Positions 47,276 through 57,236 of a DNA stretch of 64,000 bases are shown one piece after another. The translations under genes and the position numbers were made by a program. Under the pieces are notes generated by a model that saw only the letters and a program-made list of their open reading frames with translations, had not been told where the DNA came from and made no database searches. The stretch lies in assembly GCA_021828055.1 (NCBI GenBank), contig JAKATH010000003.1, forward strand, positions 1 to 64,000. The letters are read 5' to 3'. Origin of the DNA: Actinomycetes bacterium. Its GTDB lineage: Bacteria; Actinomycetota; Acidimicrobiia; Acidimicrobiales; RAAP-2. Position 1 is the first letter of the stretch, and the number at the start of each line of letters is the position of its first letter.

Positions 47276-48265
47276 ATGAGCGTCGATGTGCACAACCACG
47301 TCATGCCCACCGAGGTGCTCGACCTGTTGCGGGCCGAGCCCGGCTACGGCGTCACGCTCGACGACGCCGGCAACTGGAGCGGCGCCCACCACGCGCCGTT
47401 CCCGGTCACCCCGTCCTTCTACGACCCGGTCGCCAAGCTGGCCTACATGGACGAGCGAAAGGTGGGCGCCGCCGTGACGTCGCCGCCACCGCCGCTGTTC
47501 TTCTACGAGGTCGGCACGGCCGAAGGGGAGCGGCTCTGCCAGGCGACCAACGAAGGGCTCGCCCGGTTCTGCCGCCACGACCCGGAGCGCCTCCACTGGC
47601 TCGCCAACCTTCCCATGCAGGATCCCGAGGCGGCGGCGACCGCCTACCGGGCGGCGGTGCAAGACGGCGCGATCGGGGCGGCCATCGGGACCTCGATCGC
47701 CGGCCGGCGGCTCGACCGGCCCGAGTTCGAGCGGTTCTGGGCGACGGCGGACGAGCTCGGCCTTCCCGTGCTCGTCCATCCCGCGTGGAACGAGCCCCAC
47801 GCCGCGCTCGACGACTTCTACATGCAGAACGCGATCGGCAACCTGCTCGAGACCACGGTCATGGTGGAGCGGCTGATCTGCGCCGGTGTGCTCGCTCGGC
47901 ACCGCGATGTGAGACTGGTCCTGCTCCACGGCGGCGGCTACGTCCCCTACCAGGCGGGCCGGCTCGCGCACGCCTGCACGGTGCGGCCGGAGATCTCCAT
48001 CTCGGACGGCGACGTCTGGGACGCGTTCGGCCAGCTGTACTTCGACACGATCACGCACGACACGGCGGCCCTGCGGTACCTGGTCGAACGGGTGGGCGTC
48101 GATCGCGTCGTGCTCGGCACCGACATGCCCTTCGACATGTCGGAGGACAGGCCGATGGAGGCGCTGGCGGAGGCGCTCGACGAGGAGAAGGTGACCGCGG
48201 TCGGGACCACCAACCCGGCTCGGCTCTTCGGAATCGACGGCCGCTCTGCACCCGCCGCAGTCTGA
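47276..48265 (+). CDS. Amidohydrolase (ACMSD-like) family protein
   Basis: MSVDVHNHVMPTEVLDLL, PVLVHPAWNEPHAA, VRLVLLHGGGYVPYQAGRL, RVVLGTDMPFDMSED. Confidence 0.92.
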   Translation: MSVDVHNHVMPTEVLDLLRAEPGYGVTLDDAGNWSGAHHAPFPVTPSFYDPVAKLAYMDERKVGAAVTSPPPPLFFYEVGTAEGERLCQATNEGLARFCRHDPERLHWLANLPMQDPEAAATAYRAAVQDGAIGAAIGTSIAGRRLDRPEFERFWATADELGLPVLVHPAWNEPHAALDDFYMQNAIGNLLETTVMVERLICAGVLARHRDVRLVLLHGGGYVPYQAGRLAHACTVRPEISISDGDVWDAFGQLYFDTITHDTAALRYLVERVGVDRVVLGTDMPFDMSEDRPMEALAEALDEEKVTAVGTTNPARLFGIDGRSAPAAV

Positions 48266-48290
48266 TCGAACGGGCAGCGAGGGGATCGCG

Positions 48291-49310
48291 ATGCGCGCCG
48301 CAGTGCTCGAGGAGCCGGGGCGACTGGTGGTGCGCGACCTGCCCCGGCCCTCGGGCTCCGTGCTGGTTCACGTCGACCAGGCAGGGGTCTGCGGCACGGA
48401 CCGCAAGGTCGTCGACGGCACGACGCCGGTGTCGTTCCCGCGGGTCATCGGCCACGAGCTCGTCGGGCGGGTGCTCGAGGCCGGCGCCGCAGCCGGAGCC
48501 GGAGCGGGCTCCGGCCAGCTTCGATCCGGCGCCCGCGTCCTCGTCGATCCGAGCGTGTCGTGCGGCCGCTGCGCGACCTGCCGCCGTGGACACGAGCACC
48601 TCTGCCCGAATGGCGGCCTCATGGGCCGCGAGGTCGACGGCGGCATGGCTGAGCTGATCGCCGTTCCGGCGGATCGTCTCCATGTGGTGCCTGACACCGT
48701 CGACGTGGACGACGCCGCGCTCCTCCAGGTCCTCGGGACCTGCGTCCACGCCCAGTGGCAGGCGCACGTGCTCCCGGTCGACCACGCCGTGGTCGTGGGG
48801 CTCGGCGTCGCCGGCCTGCTGCACGTGCAGCTGCTGCGTGCTCGCGGAGCCGCCACCGTGGTGGGGGTGGGGCGTTCCGCCTCCAAGCGCGAGCTCGCGG
48901 CGTCGCTGGGCGCGACCGTGACGTGCACGCCTGAAGAGGCGCCCGCGACGGTGGCGGAGCTCACCGGCGGGACAGGCGCTCAGGTGGTGGTCGAAGCGGC
49001 GGGCACGGGCCCGACGGTCGATCTCGCGGTCGATCTCGCCGGGCTCGGCGCCACCGTGGTGCTGTTCGGGACGGTCGTCGGCGGCCGCCACGCGCTGCGC
49101 CTCTACGAGCTGTACCGCAAGGAGCTCCGCCTGGTGAACCCCCGGGCAGCCCGCGGGCGCGACTACGACGACGCGATCGCGCTGGTCGCCTCGGGGCAAG
49201 TGTCCGGGCGTCCGCTGGTCAGCGAGCGGCTTCCGCTGTCGAAGGCGCCCGAGGTGCTGGCCGGCTGGCATGGCGGCTCGGGCCGCCTCAAGGTGGTCTT
49301 CGAACCGTGA
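48291..49310 (+). CDS. Zinc-dependent medium-chain alcohol dehydrogenase
   Basis: VCGTDRKVVDG, GHELVGRVLEAG, CGRCATCRRGHEHLC, VVVGLGVAGLLHVQLL. Confidence 0.93.
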   Translation: MRAAVLEEPGRLVVRDLPRPSGSVLVHVDQAGVCGTDRKVVDGTTPVSFPRVIGHELVGRVLEAGAAAGAGAGSGQLRSGARVLVDPSVSCGRCATCRRGHEHLCPNGGLMGREVDGGMAELIAVPADRLHVVPDTVDVDDAALLQVLGTCVHAQWQAHVLPVDHAVVVGLGVAGLLHVQLLRARGAATVVGVGRSASKRELAASLGATVTCTPEEAPATVAELTGGTGAQVVVEAAGTGPTVDLAVDLAGLGATVVLFGTVVGGRHALRLYELYRKELRLVNPRAARGRDYDDAIALVASGQVSGRPLVSERLPLSKAPEVLAGWHGGSGRLKVVFEP

Positions 49311-49341
49311 CGTTTCGCAAGCAGCGCGAGAAGGGGGTGTG

Positions 49342-50295
49342 ATGGACCCGTTCAAGGTCGTGCTCACCGACCAGGTCTTCCCGGACACCGCCGTCGAGGA
49401 GGAGATCTTCGCCGCGGCCGGTGGCACGTTGGAGGTGGCGAGCGGCGAACACGAGGCGGTGCTCGCGACGGCGGCCGACGCCGACGCGGTGCTCACGACG
49501 TACTTCCCGCTTGCTCGTGCGGACATCGAGCGTTTCCAGCGCTGCCGCATCATCGCCCGATACGGGATCGGGGTGGACAACGTCGACGTCGCCGCCGCGC
49601 TCGGGCGCGGCATCGTCGTCACCAACGTGCCCGACTACTGCGTGGAGGAGGTCGGCACCCATGCCCTCGCGCTGGCGCTGGCGCTCCTCAGGCGGCTGCC
49701 GGCCGGCCACGCCCAGGTCCTCGCCGGGGGATGGGGCGTCGAAGGCCTTCGACCGATGCTCCGCCCCTCGGACGTCACTCTCGGCCTCGTCGGCTACGGC
49801 CGGATCGCCCGGCATCTGGCGAACGGCGCCGCCGCGCTCGGCATGCGGATCGTCGCGCACGACCCGTACCTCCAAGGGGCGGTGCCCGAAGGAGTGGAGC
49901 TCGTCGACCTCCCGGCGTTGCTGCGCCGGAGCGACGTAGTGTCGCTGCACTGCCCGCTCACCGAGACCACCCGGGGGATGATCGGCGCCGAGCAGCTGGC
50001 GATGATGCAGCCGCACGCCATCTTGGTCAACACGTCGCGCGGACCGCTCGTACGCCTCGACGACCTCGTCGCCGCGTTGCGCGAGGGCCGCATCGGCGGG
50101 GCGGGGCTCGACGTGTTCGAGATCGAGCCCCCTGACGCCACGCTGCTGCACGGGGTGCCCGGCCTTCTTGTGACCCCGCACGTCGGCTACTACTCCGAAG
50201 CGGCCATCCACGAGGCGCAGCGCAAGGCGGCCACCCAGATCGTGAAGGCGATGGCGGGCGAGCCGGTCGACTACCCCGTCCGGCCCCTCCCCTGA
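49342..50295 (+). CDS. D-isomer-specific 2-hydroxyacid dehydrogenase (C-terminal-binding-protein-like)
   Basis: YGIGVDNVDVAAALGRGIVVTNVPDYCVEEVGTHALAL, LGLVGYGRIARHLA, ILVNTSRGPLVRLDDLVAAL. Confidence 0.95.
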   Translation: MDPFKVVLTDQVFPDTAVEEEIFAAAGGTLEVASGEHEAVLATAADADAVLTTYFPLARADIERFQRCRIIARYGIGVDNVDVAAALGRGIVVTNVPDYCVEEVGTHALALALALLRRLPAGHAQVLAGGWGVEGLRPMLRPSDVTLGLVGYGRIARHLANGAAALGMRIVAHDPYLQGAVPEGVELVDLPALLRRSDVVSLHCPLTETTRGMIGAEQLAMMQPHAILVNTSRGPLVRLDDLVAALREGRIGGAGLDVFEIEPPDATLLHGVPGLLVTPHVGYYSEAAIHEAQRKAATQIVKAMAGEPVDYPVRPLP

Positions 50296-50337
50296 GCCTG
50301 GCTTCGGCGACGGCCCTGCCCTGCGGCGACGGTACCC

Positions 50338-52317
50338 GTGCCCGTGCGAGCGGCTGAGCTCGACCCCGGACCGATCGCTCTCGACGACGCTGGGGTGAGC
50401 GGCATCGCGTCCGTCGGCGCCAAGGCCGCCCGGTTGGCGGACGCCCGCCGGCGAGGTCTGCCCGTCCTGCCCGGCTTCGTGGTCCCGGCGGGTCCCGGCC
50501 GTTCGATGGTGACCTCGCTGATGCCCGAGGTCGCGTCGCGCGGGCCGCATGCGGCGTCCCTCACGCTGATGGACAAGGTGGCGGCGCTCGTGGACCTGTC
50601 GCCCGCGATCCGCTGGGCGGCGCGCCTCGGCCCGTCGCTCGTGGCGCGCTCGAGCTCTCGGGTGGATGACGACCCGGTGTGGTCGGGCGCCTTCTCGTCG
50701 TACCTGGACGTCACGCCAGGCCAGTTGGCCGTCGCGGTGGCGGGGTGCTGGGCCTCCACCCTCACGCCGGCGGTGCTCGCGCGGTGCGAGCGGACGGGGT
50801 CGGCGCCGGCCGACGTGTGCCCGGCCGTCCTCGTCCAGCCGATGGTCGACCCGCAGGCGTCGGGAACCGCCACCTTCGCGCCTGGCTCCGAGGGAGCGGG
50901 CTCGCCGGTCGAGATCGTCGCGGTGTGGGGCCATCCCTCGCCGCTCATGGCGGGGTGGAGCGAAGGCTGGCGCGCGACCGTCACCGGCGAGCAGGTGTCG
51001 GGGCCGGCGGTGGGCGACTCGGCGGCCGCCCGCAACCGGCGTCCCGACCGGCCGATGCCTTCGGAGTGGCTTCGTGCCGTCGCAGAGCTGGCACGCCTCG
51101 CGTGCGCTGGAGGTCCGGCCGCGATCGAGTGGGCCGTGGTCGACGGGCGCCCCGTGCTCCTCCAAGCGCGGCCTGCCGCAGCCGACCGCTCGACCGTCGG
51201 CGTCGTGCGGGCGGGCGACGCTCCGGCGGGCGACGCTCCGGCGAGCGACGCTCCGGGGAGCGACGCCTTGGGGAGCGAGGTCGGCGACGCCTCGGTCCGC
51301 GTCCCGGGCGCCGTCTTCGTCGCTCGGGCCGCCATCCGCTACGGAGGCCCTCTCGGCGACCGGCTCGTGCTGCCGTGGCTGCTCGGCTGGGGCTCCGCAG
51401 CGGCGCGCGCCCCAGAGGTCGTGGAGCACGCCGCGGAGCGCATCGAGGGTGAGCCGTTGGCTCTCGGCGGCCTCTCTCCGCCGGACGCGCTCCGAGCGGT
51501 CGTCCGTGACGCTCGAGCCTTGGTCGCGACCGCCGTGGGAGCCGACGGCGGCGACGCGGACGCGGCGGCGTCGCAGGTCCTCGAACGCGTGGCAGCTGGG
51601 GAGCTCGAGGCGCTCGGCGAGTTGCGTCCCGTCGGAGCGCGAGCGGCGGCCGACGTCCTCTCGAGGCTGGCGGAGATCGGCGCAATCCTCGTCGCGCGCG
51701 GCGTCCTCGCACATCCCGAGCAGCTCTGGAGCCTCTCCGTCGAGGAGGTCGGCCAGCTTCTCAGCCGGCCCGTCGCCGGCGACTGGCACCGGCACCGGCA
51801 CCGCACGCTGCGGTGGCAGGCGCTGGTCCAGCGGGTGATCGGCGTCAACGGTCAGCACTTCGGCGGCGAGGGCGTCGTCGCCGGGGCGGCCGCCGGCCCG
51901 GCTCGCCGGCTCTCGGCGGCACGAGACCTTCGGCGCGTGGTGCCCGGCGACGTGGTGGTGCTCCATCGGCCGACTCCGCAGCTCGCCCCGGCGCTGTGGG
52001 TCGCCGCCGGGCTCGTGGCCGAGTCGGGGAGCGGCGCCGCCCACCTGATCGAGGTCGCTCGCTCGCTGCGCGTGCCCGCCGTCGTCGGCGTCGGCTCGTT
52101 GACGCTCCAAGAGGGTGAGGACCTGCTCCACGTCGACGGCGACGGGGGTGACGTCGCCCTGCTCCGGCACCAGGGCCGCGTACGGGCCGCAGGCCTCCCG
52201 CACCGACGCTCGCCTCCTGGTCCCGCGCCGCCGACGGCACGCCTCCCTGCTCGGTGCGAGGAACGCCGGGTGCTCGGCGCCGAGCCCTTCTGCGAGGAGC
52301 CGGGGCCCGAGGGGTGA
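50338..52317 (+). CDS. PEP-utilising-enzyme-like protein (PPDK N-terminal plus phosphohistidine mobile domain)
   Basis: ASVGAKAARLADARRRGLPVLPGFVVPAG, VVDGRPVLLQARPAA, LVAESGSGAAHLIEVARSLRVPAVVGVGSL. Confidence 0.8.
   Translation: MPVRAAELDPGPIALDDAGVSGIASVGAKAARLADARRRGLPVLPGFVVPAGPGRSMVTSLMPEVASRGPHAASLTLMDKVAALVDLSPAIRWAARLGPSLVARSSSRVDDDPVWSGAFSSYLDVTPGQLAVAVAGCWASTLTPAVLARCERTGSAPADVCPAVLVQPMVDPQASGTATFAPGSEGAGSPVEIVAVWGHPSPLMAGWSEGWRATVTGEQVSGPAVGDSAAARNRRPDRPMPSEWLRAVAELARLACAGGPAAIEWAVVDGRPVLLQARPAAADRSTVGVVRAGDAPAGDAPASDAPGSDALGSEVGDASVRVPGAVFVARAAIRYGGPLGDRLVLPWLLGWGSAAARAPEVVEHAAERIEGEPLALGGLSPPDALRAVVRDARALVATAVGADGGDADAAASQVLERVAAGELEALGELRPVGARAAADVLSRLAEIGAILVARGVLAHPEQLWSLSVEEVGQLLSRPVAGDWHRHRHRTLRWQALVQRVIGVNGQHFGGEGVVAGAAAGPARRLSAARDLRRVVPGDVVVLHRPTPQLAPALWVAAGLVAESGSGAAHLIEVARSLRVPAVVGVGSLTLQEGEDLLHVDGDGGDVALLRHQGRVRAAGLPHRRSPPGPAPPTARLPARCEERRVLGAEPFCEEPGPEG
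51211..51279. repeat. 15-bp coding tandem repeat GCGGGCGACGCTCCG, about 4.6 copies
   Basis: Encodes AGDAPAGDAPASDAPGSDALGSE, an inter-domain linker. Confidence 0.9.
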
Positions 52318-52427
52318 CGAGGTCGTGCCGGCAGGGCGATGCCATGGGGCTCCTGCCCCGGGCCGTAGGGATTGGCGCGTGTGGGGTTGGTGACGAGGTC
52401 GTGCCGGCAGGGCGATGCCATGGGGCT
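52312..52427. repeat. 40-bp exact direct repeat, 76-bp period (GGTGACGAGGTCGTGCCGGCAGGGCGATGCCATGGGGCTC)
   Basis: Copies 52312-52351 and 52388-52427; the first contains the stop codon of 50338-52317. Confidence 0.95.
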
Positions 52428-52448
52428 CTTCGCCGGCGCGGGGGTGTC

Positions 52449-52478
52449 GCGCGGTTCAGCGCGGTTCAGCGCGGTTCA
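52449..52478. repeat. 3 x 10-bp tandem repeat GCGCGGTTCA
   Basis: The last copy contains the stop codon (tca, minus) of 52476-54266. Confidence 0.95.
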
Positions 52479-54266
52479 GAGGTCCACGACGGGCAGGAGC
52501 ACCGACGAAGGGACGCGTGCGCCGGTGAGCAGGTCGACGGTGACGCCCGAGGTCTCGGCGCGGTCGTCGGGGTCGTCGTGGCGGAACGGCCCCGACCCGT
52601 AGAAGGGTCCGACGGCATCGGGTCGCCCGAAGTCGGAGCCCCCGACGCTGAGCGCGAGCCGGCAGCCGGCACCGAGCCGCACGCACGTAGGCCACAGCTC
52701 GACCTCGGCCTCGTAGGCCGCTCGGGGTCGCAGCGGCATGCGCGTGCGGTGGGTGTGCCACGGGCGCCAGGGCAGTGAGCGTCTCGGGTCCTGCTCGCGC
52801 TGCGACAGCCGCAGCCACCCCTGGGACAGTGGCGCGCGAGGGTCGTTGGCCCCCCTGAAGTCGACCTCCGAGCCGTCCGGACGGAGCGCCCGCAGGGTGC
52901 AGAAGAGGTCGGCGTCGGTGCCGGAGCTCGCGGCGTGCAGGCTGGCCGACACCGGCCCGACGATCGTGAGCGGCGCGTCGAGCGGGTCGGAGACGAATGT
53001 CGCCCCCTCGCCGCCGGCGCTGAACGACACGCGGCCCGAGTCGGCGGGGGGGCCGTCGCCGGCACGCCGGAGCCTGCGAGGACCCTCCAGCCACCAGCGC
53101 TCCCAGCGGGTGCCCGGCAACGGCCACGCGGCCCCTCCGGCTCGCAGCTCGCCGCGTTCCGCGTCGCGCACCACGAACGAGACCGGGTCACGGCGCTCCC
53201 AGTCGTTGGTCCGGCCGAGGAGGAACCGGTCGAAGAAGAGCCGCTGCAGCTCCCGGCCGGCCGGTGTGTAGAACGCCTCCTCGTGCCGCCCGGTGTGGAC
53301 GTCCAACCACTTGGCGGCCGACGCCGCCTGCGCGAAGCCCTCGAAGTTGCCCCGGCTGTGCAGGCCGAGACCTCCCCAGTTGGCCGCCGAGAGGAGCGGC
53401 ACGTCGATCCGCTCGAGCGACGCGCTGCGTTCCTGGTGCCAGGCGTCGTCGAACGCGTGGGATCGGATCTCGGCGAGGTAGTCCGCTCGCAGGCGATGGA
53501 GGTCGCCCTCGTCGAGCGTCTCCGGACCGGACGCGAGGCCGTCGGGCACCCAGGGGCTCTTCGGCCCGCGGGCTCCGAGGCCGTGCTGCATCGAGCGGAC
53601 CTGCCGCGGGTACCAGCCGTCGAAGAACCCGTTCGACAGGATGCCGCCGTGATGGGTCATGTCGCGGTAGTGGTCGGCCGCCCCTTCCCACGGGATGATG
53701 GCGGCGAGGTGCGGAGGCCGCAGCGACGCGACCAGCCACTGGTTGATCGCGTAGTAGGAGACGCCGGCGAGTCCCACCCGGCCGTTGCACCACGGCCGGG
53801 TTCCCGCCCACTCGATCGCCAGCGAGTAGTCGCGCACCTCGCGCGAAGAGAGGATGTCGAGCCGTCCGGCTGACCGTCCCGCACCGCGTGAGTCGACACG
53901 GACGACCGCGTAGCCCAGCGGCACCCACTGCTCGGGGTCGACGGTTTCCCAGCACAGGTGCGACCCCGACGATCCGTCGAGGACCTCGGGACGCTCGGTG
54001 ACCAGGCGCTCGTAGCGCTCCGCGAAGACGCCTTCGAAGAACGGCAACCCCTTCCCGTAGGGGCCGAGGGACATGATGACCGGCCACGGGCCGCCCTCGA
54101 GGGGTCGGAAGACGTCAGCACGCAGCGCCACGCCGTCGTCCATGACGACGGCGTGGTCCCGTTCGACGCCAAGGGCTCCCGCTGCCGGCTCCTTCGTCGT
54201 CTTCGTCCGGGCCCTCTGTCCCGCCGTCACCACCTCCCTCGCGGCCACCTCGGGCGCCCGCGACAC
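52476..54266 (-). CDS. CocE/NonD family (S15-like) hydrolase (second paralogue)
   Basis: DGVALRADVFRPLEGGPWPVIMSLGPYGKGLPFFEG, RVDSRGAGRSAG, GLAGVSYYAINQWLVA. Confidence 0.95.
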   Translation of the reverse strand: MSRAPEVAAREVVTAGQRARTKTTKEPAAGALGVERDHAVVMDDGVALRADVFRPLEGGPWPVIMSLGPYGKGLPFFEGVFAERYERLVTERPEVLDGSSGSHLCWETVDPEQWVPLGYAVVRVDSRGAGRSAGRLDILSSREVRDYSLAIEWAGTRPWCNGRVGLAGVSYYAINQWLVASLRPPHLAAIIPWEGAADHYRDMTHHGGILSNGFFDGWYPRQVRSMQHGLGARGPKSPWVPDGLASGPETLDEGDLHRLRADYLAEIRSHAFDDAWHQERSASLERIDVPLLSAANWGGLGLHSRGNFEGFAQAASAAKWLDVHTGRHEEAFYTPAGRELQRLFFDRFLLGRTNDWERRDPVSFVVRDAERGELRAGGAAWPLPGTRWERWWLEGPRRLRRAGDGPPADSGRVSFSAGGEGATFVSDPLDAPLTIVGPVSASLHAASSGTDADLFCTLRALRPDGSEVDFRGANDPRAPLSQGWLRLSQREQDPRRSLPWRPWHTHRTRMPLRPRAAYEAEVELWPTCVRLGAGCRLALSVGGSDFGRPDAVGPFYGSGPFRHDDPDDRAETSGVTVDLLTGARVPSSVLLPVVDL

Positions 54267-54386
54267 TTGCGCGGACCTGCCGAAAACCTATTGCAAAGCT
54301 ATTGACCGCCGCGGGTGACGCTCGTATTGTACTCTTGCAATCGAGTGCACACGGAGCCCGGGCCGGATGGCCAGGGGGGCGAGGCG

Positions 54387-54797
54387 ATGTCGAAGGTGTT
54401 CACGGAAGAAGAGCTCCCGCATTTCGGGTCCACGCGCGACACGCGCGACCGGCTCGATCTCGTGACCGACGACGTGCCGGTCGGAGCGAGCCACCTGCGG
54501 GCTGACCGCATCGTGTACCACCCCGGCGACACGGCGGCGGCGCACTACCACGTCGACTCGCATCACGTGTTCTGGGTGCTGGGAGGCAGCGGGATGCTGC
54601 ACACCGGCAGCGGGCAGGCGGTCGAGTCCACCCGCCTCGGCGCGGGGACCAGCGTGCTCGTCGGCCCGGGAGAGGTCCACTGGTTCGAGAACGACGGGGA
54701 CGAGGAGTTCTCCTTCGTCGAGCTCTGGGCCCCGCCGCCGGCCGAGACGATCTGGACCGTCGACGGCGACCGGTGCACGTGGGCGCCGTCGACCTGA
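54387..54797 (+). CDS. Cupin-domain protein
   Basis: VYHPGDTAAAHYHVDSHHVFWVLGGSGMLHTGSG...VGPGEVHWFEND. Confidence 0.9.
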   Translation: MSKVFTEEELPHFGSTRDTRDRLDLVTDDVPVGASHLRADRIVYHPGDTAAAHYHVDSHHVFWVLGGSGMLHTGSGQAVESTRLGAGTSVLVGPGEVHWFENDGDEEFSFVELWAPPPAETIWTVDGDRCTWAPST

Positions 54798-54885
54798 CCG
54801 TGCGGCGGCCAACTTCCGTGGCAGTGTCACGTAGCAGCGATGCCAATCGGCCGGCACATGTCCGGCAGTGCGAGGGGAGGAGCAC

Positions 54886-56181
54886 ATGAAGCGAACACAC
54901 CTGATCGGTCGGTTCCTGTCAACCGGCCGACGGCGGCGGGGAGCCGCACTCGCGACGGCGGTGGCCGTCGCCGCGATGGCAGCGCCCGCTCTCGGAGCGG
55001 GAACCGCTGCGGCCCGCCCGGTGAAGCGCGACGCGCTGCACGGGACGGTGACGATCGGTGCCTCGGTGTCCCTGTCTGGCGACTTCTCGGCCACAGGCAA
55101 GACCACGGAGCAGGGGTACCAGGCATTCCAGACCTGGGCCAACCAGCACGGCGGGATACTCGGGCACAAGGTGGTCTTCAAGTTCCTGTCCGACGGCTCG
55201 AGCCCGACGCAGGTGACCACCGACTACCAGAAGCTGATCACCGTCACACACGTCAACTTCTTGGTCGGCCCGTACTCGACGCTGCTCACGAAGCCGGCGT
55301 CGGTCGTCGCCAACCGCTACCACATGGCGCTCCTCGAAGGCATCGGCGGCGGCCCGTCGGTCTTCGAAGCCGGCTTGCACAACGTGTTCGACGTCAGCGC
55401 CTCCGCCATCTACCAGGGCATCTCCTTCGCCAAGTGGGTGGCCAAGGTCTACAAGCCCCAGCCGGTCGCCTACGCGGCGATCACAACACCGTTCAACGAG
55501 CCGATCGTGACAGGCATCAAGAAGTACCTCGACTCCAAGGGGTTCACGACGGCCGTCTTCAAGGTGTACCCGCTGGAGACGGCCGACTTCTCGCCCATCG
55601 CCTCGGCTATCGCCGCGACGCACGCCAAGATCGTGGCGATCGGGTCGCAGCCGCCTGACGGCGAGGGCCTCATCAAGGACTTCGTGAGCTCCGGCTACAA
55701 CCCGACAGCGCTCTTCGAGGTCTCCGGCCCGGACCAGGGCACCGGCTTCGTGAAGGCGGTCGGCAAGCAGAACACGACAGGCGTCATGTGGCCGAACACC
55801 TGGTACCCCGGCGCCAACGAGGGTGCGGTCAACGCGGAGATGGAGAAGATCCTCGAGAAGGAGATCCACGTCAAGTCGGTGTCGCTCCTGAGCGCCAACA
55901 TGGCAGAGGCGTTCTCGGCCGCACAGGTCCTCCGCGAAGCGGTCGACCACGTCAAGACGCTGACAAACGCGAAGCTGATGGCGTACCTGCACTCTGCCAA
56001 AGCCAAGTTCACGAGCGTGCAGGGCCCCGTGTGCTTCAAGCCGACAGGGCAGAACGCGTGCGCCAGACCGTTCGTGTTCCAGTGGCAGCACGGCAAGCAG
56101 CTCCAGGTGCTGCCGGCGACAGCGCCGGGAAGCTCCAAGGTCATGAACCCGAAGCCGAAGTGGGGGAAGAGCAGGTACTGA
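54886..56181 (+). CDS. Liv-type ABC transporter substrate-binding protein (set C)
   Basis: Signal-peptide-like N-terminus; VTIGASVSLSGDFSATGKTTEQGYQAFQTWANQHGGILGHKVVFKFLSDGSSP. Confidence 0.95.
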   Translation: MKRTHLIGRFLSTGRRRRGAALATAVAVAAMAAPALGAGTAAARPVKRDALHGTVTIGASVSLSGDFSATGKTTEQGYQAFQTWANQHGGILGHKVVFKFLSDGSSPTQVTTDYQKLITVTHVNFLVGPYSTLLTKPASVVANRYHMALLEGIGGGPSVFEAGLHNVFDVSASAIYQGISFAKWVAKVYKPQPVAYAAITTPFNEPIVTGIKKYLDSKGFTTAVFKVYPLETADFSPIASAIAATHAKIVAIGSQPPDGEGLIKDFVSSGYNPTALFEVSGPDQGTGFVKAVGKQNTTGVMWPNTWYPGANEGAVNAEMEKILEKEIHVKSVSLLSANMAEAFSAAQVLREAVDHVKTLTNAKLMAYLHSAKAKFTSVQGPVCFKPTGQNACARPFVFQWQHGKQLQVLPATAPGSSKVMNPKPKWGKSRY

Positions 56182-56222
56182 GCGGCACCACGGCACGTCG
56201 TTCGCGGTGTGCCGGCGAGAGC

Positions 56223-56255
56223 GTGCTGGGCAGCCCTCGACGGGCTGCCCAGCAC
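56223..56255 (+). terminator. 14-bp perfect stem-loop between SBP and permease (probable intra-operon attenuator/stabiliser)
   Basis: GTGCTGGGCAGCCC-TCGAC-GGGCTGCCCAGCAC. Confidence 0.7.
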
Positions 56256-56363
56256 CGACCGCCGTCGCGGCGAACGTGCCGAGCTGCTGCAGGGTCCGTT
56301 CACCGTCGCGGCGGCACCGGCTGGACAGGTGGACCTTCGGAAGGACGATGAAAGAGCGATGAC

Positions 56364-57236
56364 GTGCTAGTCCTGCAAGGCATCGTGGACGGGATCCTCG
56401 CCGGCGCGCTCTACGCGTTGATGGGGGCGGGGCTCACGCTGGTCTTCGGCGTGATGGAGGTCATCAACTTCGCCCAGGGGATCATCGTGGTGCTCGGCGC
56501 GTACTTCACCTACACGTTCGCCTCGCACCTGGGGGTCGACCCGTTCGTCACCCTCCTGCTCACGATCCCGATCATGTTCACGCTCGGCTACGCCGTGTAC
56601 ATGCTGCTGCTCCGGCCGATCAAGCGCGACCGGGTGATCATGTCGCTGCTCGTGATGTACGCCACGGCGGTGGTGATCGAGGGCGTCTTGGACCTCATCT
56701 TCGGCGGGACACTCGTGGAGGTGAACGCGTCGTACGGCACAGGCTCTGTGCACCTCGGCGCGTTGGACTTCCCGAACGTGTACCTGCTCGCCTTCGGCCT
56801 GAGCGCGGTGCTGCTCGCCGCCCTGTTCTGGATCCTCTACCACACGAAGTTCGGCCGCAGCCTTCGTGCGACCACGCAGAACCTCACAGCCGCCAAGCTC
56901 GTCGGCATCAACGTCGACCATGTCTCGGCGTTGACGCTCGGCATCGGAGTGGGGCTCGGCGCGGCGGGCGGGATGCTCTTCGGGATGACCACCCCGTTCA
57001 ACGCGGCGAGCTCCTACGACCTCATCTCGCGGCTGCTCGTGATCGTCATCCTCGGCGGGTTCGGCAGCGTCTGGGGAGCAGGGGTCGCTGCCATCCTGAT
57101 GCTCGTCATCGAGGACGTCGTCGCGGTCGTGTGGTCGCCGGTCTGGGGCCAGACGGTCTTCTATCTCGTGCTCGCGCTCGTGCTCATGTTCAGGCCGCAA
57201 GGCCTTTTCGGCCGCCGCATCGCGAGGGCGCAGTGA
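56364..57236 (+). CDS. Branched-chain amino acid ABC permease, LivH-like (set C)
   Basis: FGVMEVINFAQGIIVVLGAYFTYTF, VILGGFGSVWGAGVAAILMLVIEDV. Confidence 0.95.
   Translation: MLVLQGIVDGILAGALYALMGAGLTLVFGVMEVINFAQGIIVVLGAYFTYTFASHLGVDPFVTLLLTIPIMFTLGYAVYMLLLRPIKRDRVIMSLLVMYATAVVIEGVLDLIFGGTLVEVNASYGTGSVHLGALDFPNVYLLAFGLSAVLLAALFWILYHTKFGRSLRATTQNLTAAKLVGINVDHVSALTLGIGVGLGAAGGMLFGMTTPFNAASSYDLISRLLVIVILGGFGSVWGAGVAAILMLVIEDVVAVVWSPVWGQTVFYLVLALVLMFRPQGLFGRRIARAQ

Noticed and set aside
49288-52203. 971-aa minus-strand ORF
   Set aside because: Antisense to the 2-hydroxyacid dehydrogenase and PEP-utilising-like genes, with no recognisable domain.
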